A stretch of 11,840 nucleotides of DNA from NCBI GenBank assembly GCA_018715165.1, contig DVMC01000075.1, positions 1-11,840 of the forward strand, written 5' to 3'. The translations under genes were made by a program, and so were the position numbers. The stretch comes from Limiplasma pullistercoris (GTDB lineage: Bacteria > Bacillota > Clostridia > Christensenellales > Aristaeellaceae). Positions within the stretch are counted from its first letter, which is position 1. Every line of letters begins with the position of its first letter. The notes beneath the pieces were generated by a model. It was not told where the DNA came from. It saw nothing but the letters and a program-made list of their open reading frames with translations, and did not search any database. This document shows, piece after piece, positions 1 through 5,838 of this stretch.

Positions 1-131
1 AAAGAAAGGGTGGCACTTGGAGCAAATTTCAACCTTCAGCTCGGGCTTGACCGACCCCGTCTCAAACGTCTCACCGCATACGCAACGGACGATGGACTTG
101 CCATATTTGGGATGGATCTTTTCTTTCACGC
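1..131 (-). CDS. rpmE: 50S ribosomal protein L31, zinc-binding type (partial, C-terminus beyond window)
   Basis: A small protein of the large ribosomal subunit. The minus strand from a GTG at 129-131 gives 43 residues beginning MKEKIHPKYGKSIVRCVCG and reaching CSKCHPFF, which matches the N-terminal two thirds of bacterial L31. The zinc ligands are visible as C16-x-C18 and C36-x-x-C39, so this is the C+ form rather than the zinc-free paralogue made under zinc starvation. The rest of the gene, probably about 25 residues, lies before base 1. The GTG start is chosen because GAGGTG sits 7 bases upstream and the protein aligns from residue 1 with known L31 sequences. A strong promoter lies 50-80 bases upstream, so the gene is probably transcribed alone or as the first of a unit. 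Identification rests on motif recognition and is firm. Confidence 0.95.
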
Positions 132-181
132 GTTCTCACCTCTTTTGCGCATGCTGTGGGTTGTCTTAAACCGCAAAAATG

Positions 182-210
182 ATTATAGCATAGTGCTCTA
201 CGTTTTGCAA
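182..210 (-). promoter_or_regulatory. Sigma-A promoter of rpmE
   Basis: Read on the minus strand, a -35 box TTGCAA (205-210) is followed after exactly 17 bases by a perfect -10 box TATAAT (182-187). The start of transcription should fall near 175, leaving a leader of roughly 45 bases before the GTG start of rpmE. The local sequence is clearly more AT-rich than the surrounding DNA, as expected for a strong housekeeping promoter. Confidence 0.85.
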
Positions 211-321
211 GATTTTTTTCCGAAAGGAAAAGCGCAATTCCTCTCATCAAATTCTCATGATCTCCTCATGCGGCATTTACCGGTTTTTGAGCGTCGTCCC
301 CTTTTTTCCGGCGGCAAAGCG

Positions 322-330
322 TGGTAAGAT
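322..330 (+). promoter_or_regulatory. Possible extended -10 promoter of the 113-residue membrane protein gene
   Basis: TGG-TAAGAT gives a TGn extended -10 followed by a 5/6 -10 box, 42 bases before the start codon at 373. No convincing -35 box is found 16-18 bases upstream; that position is a run of T. Only the extended -10 supports this call, so it is tentative. Confidence 0.3.
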
Positions 331-372
331 AGCCCTGACAAACGGCCGAAGCCGGCCGAAGGAGGGTGCCGC

Positions 373-714
373 ATGAGCGATCACGACGGGCTGGGCCCGG
401 AGGGCAGCTATTTTGAAAACAAGGCGCGCAGGGAGGAGGAAGCCCGCAAAGCCAAGGGGGACGCCATGTTCCCGGTGTGGATCACGGCGCTGTACCTGGT
501 GCTGGGCTTCGTGTTCGGGCTGTGGCATCCGGGCTGGCTTTTGTTTCTGACCATCCCGATTCACTATATGCACTTCGATTCCCAGTGGGAGCGCTTCACC
601 AATCCCGTGGTGGTCACGCTGATCTACTTGGTGCTGGGCTGTTTCTTCGGGCTGTGGCATCCGGGCTGGCTGGTGTTCCTGGCCATTCCCCTGGGCGAGA
701 TGTATAAGGGCTGA
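373..714 (+). CDS. Small membrane protein with a tandemly duplicated transmembrane module
   Basis: A 113-residue protein. Residues 1-32 are polar and charged (ENKARREEEARKAKGD). Two near-identical hydrophobic modules follow, about residues 33-66 and 77-110, each carrying YLVLG, an aromatic-rich turn FGLWHPGWL and FL(T/A)IP. The modules repeat with a period of 44 residues, and 26 consecutive bases (514-539 and 646-671) are identical, so the duplication is recent or held identical. Each module can form one long or two short membrane spans. The FGLWHPGWL-FLTIP segment resembles the membrane tail found after an HTH domain in some Clostridia regulators (from memory), but no HTH is present here. 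The start is set by GGAGGG at 361-366. Function unknown; a membrane-bound accessory role is a guess. Transcription probably runs on into the hairpin-rich stretch downstream. Confidence 0.8.
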   Translation: MSDHDGLGPEGSYFENKARREEEARKAKGDAMFPVWITALYLVLGFVFGLWHPGWLLFLTIPIHYMHFDSQWERFTNPVVVTLIYLVLGCFFGLWHPGWLVFLAIPLGEMYKG

Positions 715-715
715 C

Positions 716-731
716 AAAGCGGCGCGGCCGC
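716..731 (+). repeat. Extra copy of the downstream terminator arm
   Basis: AAAGCGGCGCGGCCGC starts 2 bases after the stop codon of the 113-residue gene. It is identical to the left arm of the terminator at 1140-1155 and complementary to its right arm at 1174-1189. In a transcript spanning the whole stretch it could pair with the right arm in place of the proper left arm. It may instead be a trace of duplication at the edge of the repeat region. Confidence 0.7.
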
Positions 732-775
732 TCAGCTTGTCGAAAAAGTCCGGCTGCGCCGGCCTTTTCCGCCAG
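732..775 (+). repeat. Intergenic repeat family, 5' module (copy A)
   Basis: Starts TCAGCTTGTCGAAAAAG, forms a hairpin (arms 744-754 and 758-768, loop TGC) and ends TTTTCCGCCAG. The same 44 bases occur at 10031-10074 with 38 identities; all six differences fall inside the stem. The 3' module of the same family, CTGCGGCCCTCCAA plus CCTCCC, lies at 1104-1124. Copy A may therefore span about 732-1136 with a long interior. Confidence 0.8.
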
Positions 776-827
776 ATGCTTAAGAAATGTTTGCGCCGGA
801 GGCGCAAACTCCCCGCCCGCCCGGCAC

Positions 828-939
828 CGGAGGGAAGCGTGTGCCCTGTGGGCACTTGCCACCGAAGGTGGCAAAGCGACCCGAAGGTGGGGAGCGAAAC
901 GAGCGGTGGGCGCGGCCAGCGCCCTCCGCGAAGATTGAG
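828..939 (+). repeat. 112-base direct repeat, unit 1
   Basis: Starts CGGAGGGAAGCGTGTGCCC and ends GATTGAG. The first 51 bases are identical to those of unit 2 (983-1094), and a 26-base block from GAAACGAGCGG onward is also identical. Inside are two back-to-back hairpins (841-855 and 856-874) with 3-base loops. A third hairpin, GGGCGC/GCGCCC at 908-924, is intact only in this unit. The offset between units is 155 bases. Confidence 0.9.
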
Positions 940-982
940 CGACCGGGAAAAGCCGGGCGATACGAATTGACTTTGGAGGGGA

Positions 983-1094
983 CGGAGGGAAGCGTGTGCC
1001 CTGTGGGCACTTGCCACCGAAGGTGGCAAAGCGCCCCGGAGGAGTCAACCGAAACGAGCGGTGGGCGCGGCCAGCGATCACCGCGACGATTGAG
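983..1094 (+). repeat. 112-base direct repeat, unit 2
   Basis: Same length as unit 1, with the hairpin pair conserved at 996-1010 and 1011-1029. The segment after the second hairpin has diverged (CCCCGGAGGAGTCAACC against ACCCGAAGGTGGGGAGC), and the GGGCGC hairpin is broken (GCGATC in place of GCGCCC). The conserved hairpin pair suggests that it is the functional or propagating part. Confidence 0.9.
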
Positions 1095-1139
1095 GTTGCG
1101 GACCTGCGGCCCTCCAAGCCTCCCGAAAGGGGTCAGTCC

Positions 1140-1192
1140 AAAGCGGCGCGGCCGCGTCCCTGCCTTTGGGAACGCGGCCGCGCCGCTTTTTT
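1140..1192 (+). terminator. Strong intrinsic terminator (plus strand; partly bidirectional)
   Basis: An 18-bp perfect stem (1140-1157 with 1172-1189) is extended by CCC/GGG (1158-1160 with 1168-1170) around the loop TGCCTTT and runs into six T on the plus strand (1187-1192). The T-run overlaps the stop codon of the minus-strand repeat-protein gene. On the minus strand the stem is followed only by TTTGG, so it is a weaker terminator for that gene. It closes any plus-strand transcript through 373-1139. Confidence 0.85.
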
Positions 1193-4100
1193 CATTCCGC
1201 CTTGGTGTTGGAGATGGTCCAGTCCCGCGTGGGAGGGGCCGTGATGGCGGAAGGGAGGGACTCGCCCTCCCTTAAAAGATAGCCCAGATCAAAATTGACG
1301 TTCAGGCTGCCGCTCTCCACCTCGAAAGAATCGCTGTACGCCTCGGTTCCATCGCCGCCGACGAGGCAGCTGGAGATGATGCGCAGCGCCTCCACCTGCC
1401 TGGTGGGGGTCAGCTCGGGATAGGCCTGTGCCGTCAGCGTGTAGGCGCCGGGATACACGTCGGTGAAGAGGTAGTAGCCGTAGGCGTCGGTCACGGTTTC
1501 GTAGACCGCCTCGCCGTCCTGCATGAGGCGCACGGTGATGCCCGGGATGCCTGGCTCGCCCTCGTCCACCAGGCCGTTTCCGTTTTCGTCCAGCCAGGCC
1601 AGGTCGCCCACGCGCGCGGGCTTGATGTAGATCACGTCCATGTCCAGCCGGTGCTGGGCCATGTGCAGGTAGAACAGCTCGCTCGTGCCCGATCCCTCGC
1701 CCGAAGCCGTCACGGCGGACGCGCCGGATTCGTAGTTGGGATCGTCGGGCCTGACAAAGATGGTGCCGCTGGGCAGCCCCGCCTCCAGATAGTAGTCGTC
1801 GGGCCACAGGCCGTCGAAGCGGTAGCGCCCGCTGTCGTCGGTCAGCACGGTCATGAGGGGCGACAGCTCCCCGCCCTTGTAGAGGCTCACCGTCACGCCG
1901 GCAAGGGGCGTGCGCGCGCCGTTTTCGTCCAGATACAGGCGGCCGGCCACGCTGGTGGTGGACACAAGGCCCGTGGTCAGGCCGTCCACGTCCTCGCCCG
2001 CGGCCACGCTTACGCCGGTTTGCGTCATCTTCAGGCCGTTTGCCACGAAGGTGGAGCTGCTGTCCCCGGCGGGGGAGGCCTGCTCCGGCAGCGTCAGGCG
2101 CACGGTGTAGGCGCCCGGCCGCACGTTGTCAAAGCGGAAGCCCTGATCGGTGGAGGCCGTGCGCTTGACCACGGTGCCGCCCCGCTCGTCCACCAGCTCC
2201 AGGCTCACGCCGGACATGAGCAGCTCGCCCTCGCCGCGGCTGCCGTCCTCGTTTTCGTCCAGCCAGATCACGCCGGAGATGCTGCCCGGCTCCACCGCGC
2301 CGATGGCCTTGTCGGTCCGGTCGGTCAGCGTCTGCCACGCGCACACCAGCGATTGCTCGCCCAGCGTGCCGAAGGCCAGCCCCTCCAGCGGGCAGCTGAA
2401 GATGTAGCCCTCCGGCAGCGTGACGGTCAGCGTGTAGCCCGCCGGGCGCAGGCCCTCCAGATCGAACGCGCCGTCCGCGCCGGTCACGGCCTGCGCGGCC
2501 TCGATGCCGGTGCGGTCGGGCGCGAGGGTCACCGTCGCGCCGGCGAGGGCCTTTTCGCCCTCGTCCCACTGGCCGTTGGCGTTGAGGTCCTCAAAGACCG
2601 CGCCGCTGAAATTGCCCAGCGTCACCGCGCCCGCCGTGGGCAAGGTGAGGGCCTCGCCCATCACGACCTCGAAGGGGCCGTAGACGGTGTCCAGCCCGTC
2701 GTGGGCCACGGTGTTGCCGCCCTCGGCCACGCGGGCCATTTCGCAGTGCTCCCCCAGCAGGTAGTGCAAGGTGTAGCGGCCCGGCATCACGCCGTCGAAG
2801 AAGTAGGAGCCGTCCTCGGCGGGCGTCTGGGTCAGGTCGATTTCGCCGTCCTCGGACACCAGGCGCACCTGCGCGCCCAGCATGCCGATCTCGTTTTCGT
2901 CCCGCAGGCCGTTGTCGTTCACGTCGTGGAAGAACACGCCGCCGACCGTGGAGGCGGGCAGCATGCCGGCGTTGACCCCGGTGAGGGCGTCGCCCATGGC
3001 GATGTCCATTTCGGCGGTCATGCCCAGATCGCCAACCAGCGCGGTCACGTGGCTGCCGCCCTCCTCGGCGGGGCGCAGGCGCGTAAAGCCGTAGCCCGCC
3101 TTGCGCTGCACCGCGACGGTGTAGGCGCCGGGCATGATGCCTTCGAGGGTGTATTCGCCTCTGCCGTTGGTGGTGGCGGTGGCGACGGTCTGGCCGTCGG
3201 CATCCAGGGCGTAGACCTTGAGGCCGGAGAGGCGCTTGTCGCTTTCGCCCAGCACGCCGTCATAGCCCGCGTCCTCGAACACCACGCCGCTCACGGACGC
3301 GGTGCGCGCCACGCCCACCAGCGCCGTGGTTTCGCCGCCGCTGCCAAGCGTCAGGCCGCCGATGGTGAACTCCCGCCGCGTGGAGCGCTGCTCGAAGCGG
3401 TTGACCTCGGCCGCGCTGCCCTCGTCGGTCACGGAGAAGATGGAGCCGTCGTTTGGTAAAATGGCGCGCAGCTGGTAGTCGCCGCCGCGCAGGCCCTCCA
3501 GGCGGAAGGCGCCGTCCTCGCCGGTAACGGCCTTGCCCTGGGATTCGGCGCCGCTCCCGCGCAGGGCCTCCACCGTCACCCCGGCGTAGCCCGGCTCGCC
3601 CTCGTCCCGGCGGCCGTTGTAGTTCAGGTCCAGAAACGCCACGCCGCTGATCACGCCGTTTTCGATCACGCCGATGTTCTTGTCCGCCAGGCGGGCGGCG
3701 TCGCGCACGGCAAACTCGCGCGTGATGTTGGACCCGGTGAAGATGCTGCGCAGGTCCCCGCCGGTCTGCGAATAGCGGGCGTAGAGCATGCCCTCGGGCA
3801 AAGTGGCGGAGATGGTATACATGTCGTCGGGCAAAAAGTCAAAGAGATACACGCCGGTTTCGTCGGTGGTGATTTCGCGCACCGTGCCCGTGCGGCTGCC
3901 CTCGATGCGCACGGTCACGCCGGCCACGCCGGGCTCGTCCTCGCCCATGACGCCGTCGTTGTCGATATCCTCAAACACCTTGCCGCCCAGCGCGCCCACG
4001 GGGGCCACGGCCAGCGTGAGGGCCTCCTCCTCGCCGGTGGCGAAGGAGACGTCCAGATCAATGATGTGGCTCTGCACGCTGCCGTCGGAGAGACCGTAAC

Positions 4101-4734
4101 CCGCGGGCAGCGTCACACGCACGGTGTAACGACCGGCGTGCGCGTACATCGCCGCCTTGCCTTCCTCATCGGTGACGGTGGATTCCAGCGGCGTTTCACC
4201 GTCCAGCAGCGTCACTTCGATGCCGGAAACCCCGCGGTCATAGTCGCCGCGCTTGCCGTCGCCGTTGCTGTCCTGAAAAACGGTCAGCTTCAGCCGCGCT
4301 GAGGACGCCAGACCCACGTCACCGCCGGATGCGGTCTTGCCGCTCTCCAGCGTGACCGCGTCGCCCAGAACGGCGCCGTCCTCCGACGCCATGGAGGTGC
4401 CCACGCTTACGGCATAGAGCTCCTGCCCGCTGAGCGTGCAGGCCACGCGGTATTCACCTGCCGAAAGGCCCGTGAAGGTATACTTGCCGTACAGGTCGGT
4501 CTCGGTCTGCATGACCTCCGTCCACGCACCCTGCTCCAGCCGCTCCAGCCGGACGGGCACGCCCGTGATGAGCTGCTCGCTTTCGTCACGGATGAGGTTT
4601 TCGTTTGCGTCCACATAGGCGCATCCCGATACTGCGCCGTCTTCCGCAAGGGCCGCCGGCATCAGGCAGATCAGGGCGCAGACCGCCGCCATCAGGCAGG
4701 CGGTCAGAAGCCAACGTAGGTTCAGCGATTTCAT
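1192..4734 (-). CDS. Large secreted protein with ten SdrD/Cna-B-like beta-sandwich repeats
   Basis: 1180 residues. A Sec signal peptide (MKSLNLRW, a hydrophobic stretch, then PAALA|ED with cleavage after about A30) is followed by ten repeats of roughly 110 residues, starting near 36, 147, 249, 361, 481, 597, 708, 818, 929 and 1041. Each has the SdrD/Cna-B pattern: G-x-hydrophobic-D-x-N-x-G-x-x-D-x-x-E, then G-V-x-V-x-L, then G-x-Y-x-F-x-G-L-x-P-G-x-Y. Asp/Asn-rich loops such as DLNANGQWDEGE look calcium-binding; the loop of repeat 9 is shortened. Such domains act as rigid stalks or adhesive rods. No adhesin head, LPXTG motif or C-terminal membrane helix is visible (end ISNTKAE), so attachment to the cell is unexplained. 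The start at 4734 is preferred over 4770: GGAGG lies 8 bases upstream and the protein begins at the signal peptide. A single-gene unit with its own promoter. Confidence 0.9.
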   Translation of the reverse strand: MKSLNLRWLLTACLMAAVCALICLMPAALAEDGAVSGCAYVDANENLIRDESEQLITGVPVRLERLEQGAWTEVMQTETDLYGKYTFTGLSAGEYRVACTLSGQELYAVSVGTSMASEDGAVLGDAVTLESGKTASGGDVGLASSARLKLTVFQDSNGDGKRGDYDRGVSGIEVTLLDGETPLESTVTDEEGKAAMYAHAGRYTVRVTLPAGYGLSDGSVQSHIIDLDVSFATGEEEALTLAVAPVGALGGKVFEDIDNDGVMGEDEPGVAGVTVRIEGSRTGTVREITTDETGVYLFDFLPDDMYTISATLPEGMLYARYSQTGGDLRSIFTGSNITREFAVRDAARLADKNIGVIENGVISGVAFLDLNYNGRRDEGEPGYAGVTVEALRGSGAESQGKAVTGEDGAFRLEGLRGGDYQLRAILPNDGSIFSVTDEGSAAEVNRFEQRSTRREFTIGGLTLGSGGETTALVGVARTASVSGVVFEDAGYDGVLGESDKRLSGLKVYALDADGQTVATATTNGRGEYTLEGIMPGAYTVAVQRKAGYGFTRLRPAEEGGSHVTALVGDLGMTAEMDIAMGDALTGVNAGMLPASTVGGVFFHDVNDNGLRDENEIGMLGAQVRLVSEDGEIDLTQTPAEDGSYFFDGVMPGRYTLHYLLGEHCEMARVAEGGNTVAHDGLDTVYGPFEVVMGEALTLPTAGAVTLGNFSGAVFEDLNANGQWDEGEKALAGATVTLAPDRTGIEAAQAVTGADGAFDLEGLRPAGYTLTVTLPEGYIFSCPLEGLAFGTLGEQSLVCAWQTLTDRTDKAIGAVEPGSISGVIWLDENEDGSRGEGELLMSGVSLELVDERGGTVVKRTASTDQGFRFDNVRPGAYTVRLTLPEQASPAGDSSSTFVANGLKMTQTGVSVAAGEDVDGLTTGLVSTTSVAGRLYLDENGARTPLAGVTVSLYKGGELSPLMTVLTDDSGRYRFDGLWPDDYYLEAGLPSGTIFVRPDDPNYESGASAVTASGEGSGTSELFYLHMAQHRLDMDVIYIKPARVGDLAWLDENGNGLVDEGEPGIPGITVRLMQDGEAVYETVTDAYGYYLFTDVYPGAYTLTAQAYPELTPTRQVEALRIISSCLVGGDGTEAYSDSFEVESGSLNVNFDLGYLLREGESLPSAITAPPTRDWTISNTKAE

Positions 4735-4785
4735 CGGCGTTGCCTCCAAAACTCGTATGCGTAACCGCATCTATTCCCATCCTCC

Positions 4786-4814
4786 ATAGTAAGGCATCCC
4801 CCGGTGTTTGTCAA
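4786..4814 (-). promoter_or_regulatory. Promoter of the SdrD-like repeat protein gene
   Basis: On the minus strand a perfect -35 TTGACA (4809-4814), a 17-base spacer and a -10 TACTAT (4786-4791, 4/6). The transcript should start near 4779, giving a leader of about 45 bases that includes a small ATGCG/CGCAT hairpin and the GGAGG ribosome binding site. Confidence 0.75.
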
Positions 4815-4847
4815 CGGTGAGGGCCGCGCGCGGGATGGAGGAAATGT

Positions 4848-4877
4848 AAAAAAACAGCCGCCCCGCCGCCGGGCGGC
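4848..4877 (-). terminator. Minus-strand intrinsic terminator lying between two divergent promoters
   Basis: On the minus strand GCCGCCC pairs with GGGCGGC (7 bp, 4871-4877 with 4857-4863) around the loop GGCGGCG, followed by TG and seven T (4854 down to 4848). It would stop leftward transcription coming from inside degV just before the repeat-protein promoter. No minus-strand gene ends here, so it shields that promoter, ends an antisense RNA, or is a relic. Confidence 0.65.
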
Positions 4878-4878
4878 G

Positions 4879-4906
4879 TTGACAGCGCGGGCGGGAATGA
4901 TATAAT
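4879..4906 (+). promoter_or_regulatory. Near-perfect sigma-A promoter of degV
   Basis: TTGACA (4879-4884) and TATAAT (4901-4906) are both exact consensus, with a 16-base spacer, and TGA directly before the -10 makes it an extended -10. Expected transcription start is about 4913. This is the best promoter in the window and predicts strong constitutive expression. Confidence 0.9.
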
Positions 4907-4934
4907 AGGTATGTTTTCAAAGACATGACAAAAA

Positions 4935-4952
4935 GCCGCGGCTTGCCGCGGC
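4935..4952 (+). other. Perfect palindrome in the degV leader RNA
   Basis: GCCGCGGC-TT-GCCGCGGC lies about 22 bases after the predicted transcript start and 19 bases before the start codon, just ahead of the GAGGTG ribosome binding site. It could stabilise the 5' end or affect translation initiation. No riboswitch architecture is seen. Confidence 0.5.
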
Positions 4953-4971
4953 AAGGTAGAGGTGAGCGGGG

Positions 4972-5838
4972 ATGGATGCAACGCGTAAAACCGTGATCGT
5001 GACGGATTCCTCCTGTGATTTGAGCGACGAGCAGCTCTCTCGCTACGGCATCCGCATGATATCGCTGCGCATCGTGTGCCAGAACGCGGAATACCGCGAC
5101 CGGATCGATATTCAGGAGGATGAGCTCTACGAGCTGCTCACCCGCGAGCTGCCCAAGACCAGCCTGCCCCTCCCGGAGGACGTGACCTCGCTGTACGAAT
5201 CGCTGGCGCAGGAGGGCGTGACGGACGTGATCCACATGTCCATCTCCTCGGGGCTTAGCGGCACGTTCAACATGGTGCGCATGATCACCCAGGATTTTGA
5301 GGGCCGCATGCGCGTGCATATGGTGGATTCGCGCACGCTGTCGATGGGGCTGGGCATGATGGTGCTGGCCGCGGCGCGCGCGCTGGAGGAGGGCGCCACG
5401 CCCGAGGAGGCCGTCGAGCGCGCGCAGGCCGTGCGCAGAAATCAGCTGGGCATGTTCGTTATCCGCACGCTGGAGTTTCTGCGCAAGGGCGGGCGCATCG
5501 GCAAGGTCGAGGGCGTGGTGGGAAGCCTGCTCCAGATCAAGCCCATCATCTATGTCAACGACGAGGGCATCTACGCTACTTTGGCCAAGGCCCGCGGCTA
5601 TAAATCCGCGGTGGATACCATGGTCAGTGAGGTTAAGCGCTTCCTCGGCGGGGCCAGGGCGGAGCTGTCCGTGGTCAACGGCAAGGCCCGCGAGGAGGCC
5701 GAGAAGCTCATGGAGCGTCTCAAGGGCGAACTGGATGTGACGGGCGAGACCTACATCATGTCCGTCAGCCCCGTGCTGGCCATCCACACGGGTCCGGGGC
5801 TGCTGGGCATTGTGGCCAACAGGGCGGACCCGGCCTGA
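4972..5838 (+). CDS. degV: DegV family protein (FakB-like fatty-acid-binding protein)
   Basis: 288 residues, the usual family length. DegV/FakB proteins hold a fatty acid in a tunnel; in species with FakA they present it for phosphorylation so that host fatty acids enter phospholipid synthesis. Conserved blocks in order: VTDSSCDL (10-17), PKTSLP (61-66), SISSGLSGTF (90-99), VDSRTLSMGLG (118-128), LEFLRKGGRIG (167-177) and IHTGPGLLGI (271-280). The Thr-Ser of KTSLP, the Ser of SGLSGT and the His of IHTGPG correspond to the lipid-carboxylate site of the family. ATG 4972 is supported by AGAGGTG 7 bases upstream. No fakA kinase gene is near. The last 74 bases overlap the convergent Cys-rich gene. 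Which lipid is bound cannot be told from sequence. Confidence 0.93.
   Translation: MDATRKTVIVTDSSCDLSDEQLSRYGIRMISLRIVCQNAEYRDRIDIQEDELYELLTRELPKTSLPLPEDVTSLYESLAQEGVTDVIHMSISSGLSGTFNMVRMITQDFEGRMRVHMVDSRTLSMGLGMMVLAAARALEEGATPEEAVERAQAVRRNQLGMFVIRTLEFLRKGGRIGKVEGVVGSLLQIKPIIYVNDEGIYATLAKARGYKSAVDTMVSEVKRFLGGARAELSVVNGKAREEAEKLMERLKGELDVTGETYIMSVSPVLAIHTGPGLLGIVANRADPA

Larger units (their letters stand above)
715..1191. other. Non-coding stretch packed with short-loop hairpins
   Basis: This 477-base gap holds no believable gene; its open frames are GC-driven and read through hairpins. It holds a run of perfect short-loop hairpins: AAAAG/CTTTT-based (744-768), TTTGCGCC-GGA-GGCGCAAA (790-808), GTGCCC-TGT-GGGCAC (841-855), TTGCCACC-GAA-GGTGGCAA (856-874), GGGCGC-GGCCA-GCGCCC (908-924), and the last-but-one pair again at 996-1010 and 1011-1029. 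It ends with the terminator at 1140-1192. The plus-strand order (coding gene, hairpins, terminator) means it would be the 3' UTR of the 113-residue gene, unless it is transcribed separately. It shares its ends with repeats near asnS. Confidence 0.75.

Noticed and set aside
828..1094. CRISPR-like array
   Set aside because: Only two units of 112 bases, separated by 43 bases, with internal hairpins; no short regular repeats or unique spacers, and no cas genes.
787..1275. Open frames through the hairpin-rich stretch 715-1191 on both strands
   Set aside because: They read through direct repeats and perfect hairpins in several frames with no ribosome site; length comes from high GC and few stops.
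1651..3459. A 602-codon open frame on the plus strand opposite the repeat protein
   Set aside because: Its Arg/Ala/His-rich composition and lack of a ribosome site mark it as a shadow of the minus-strand SdrD-like gene.
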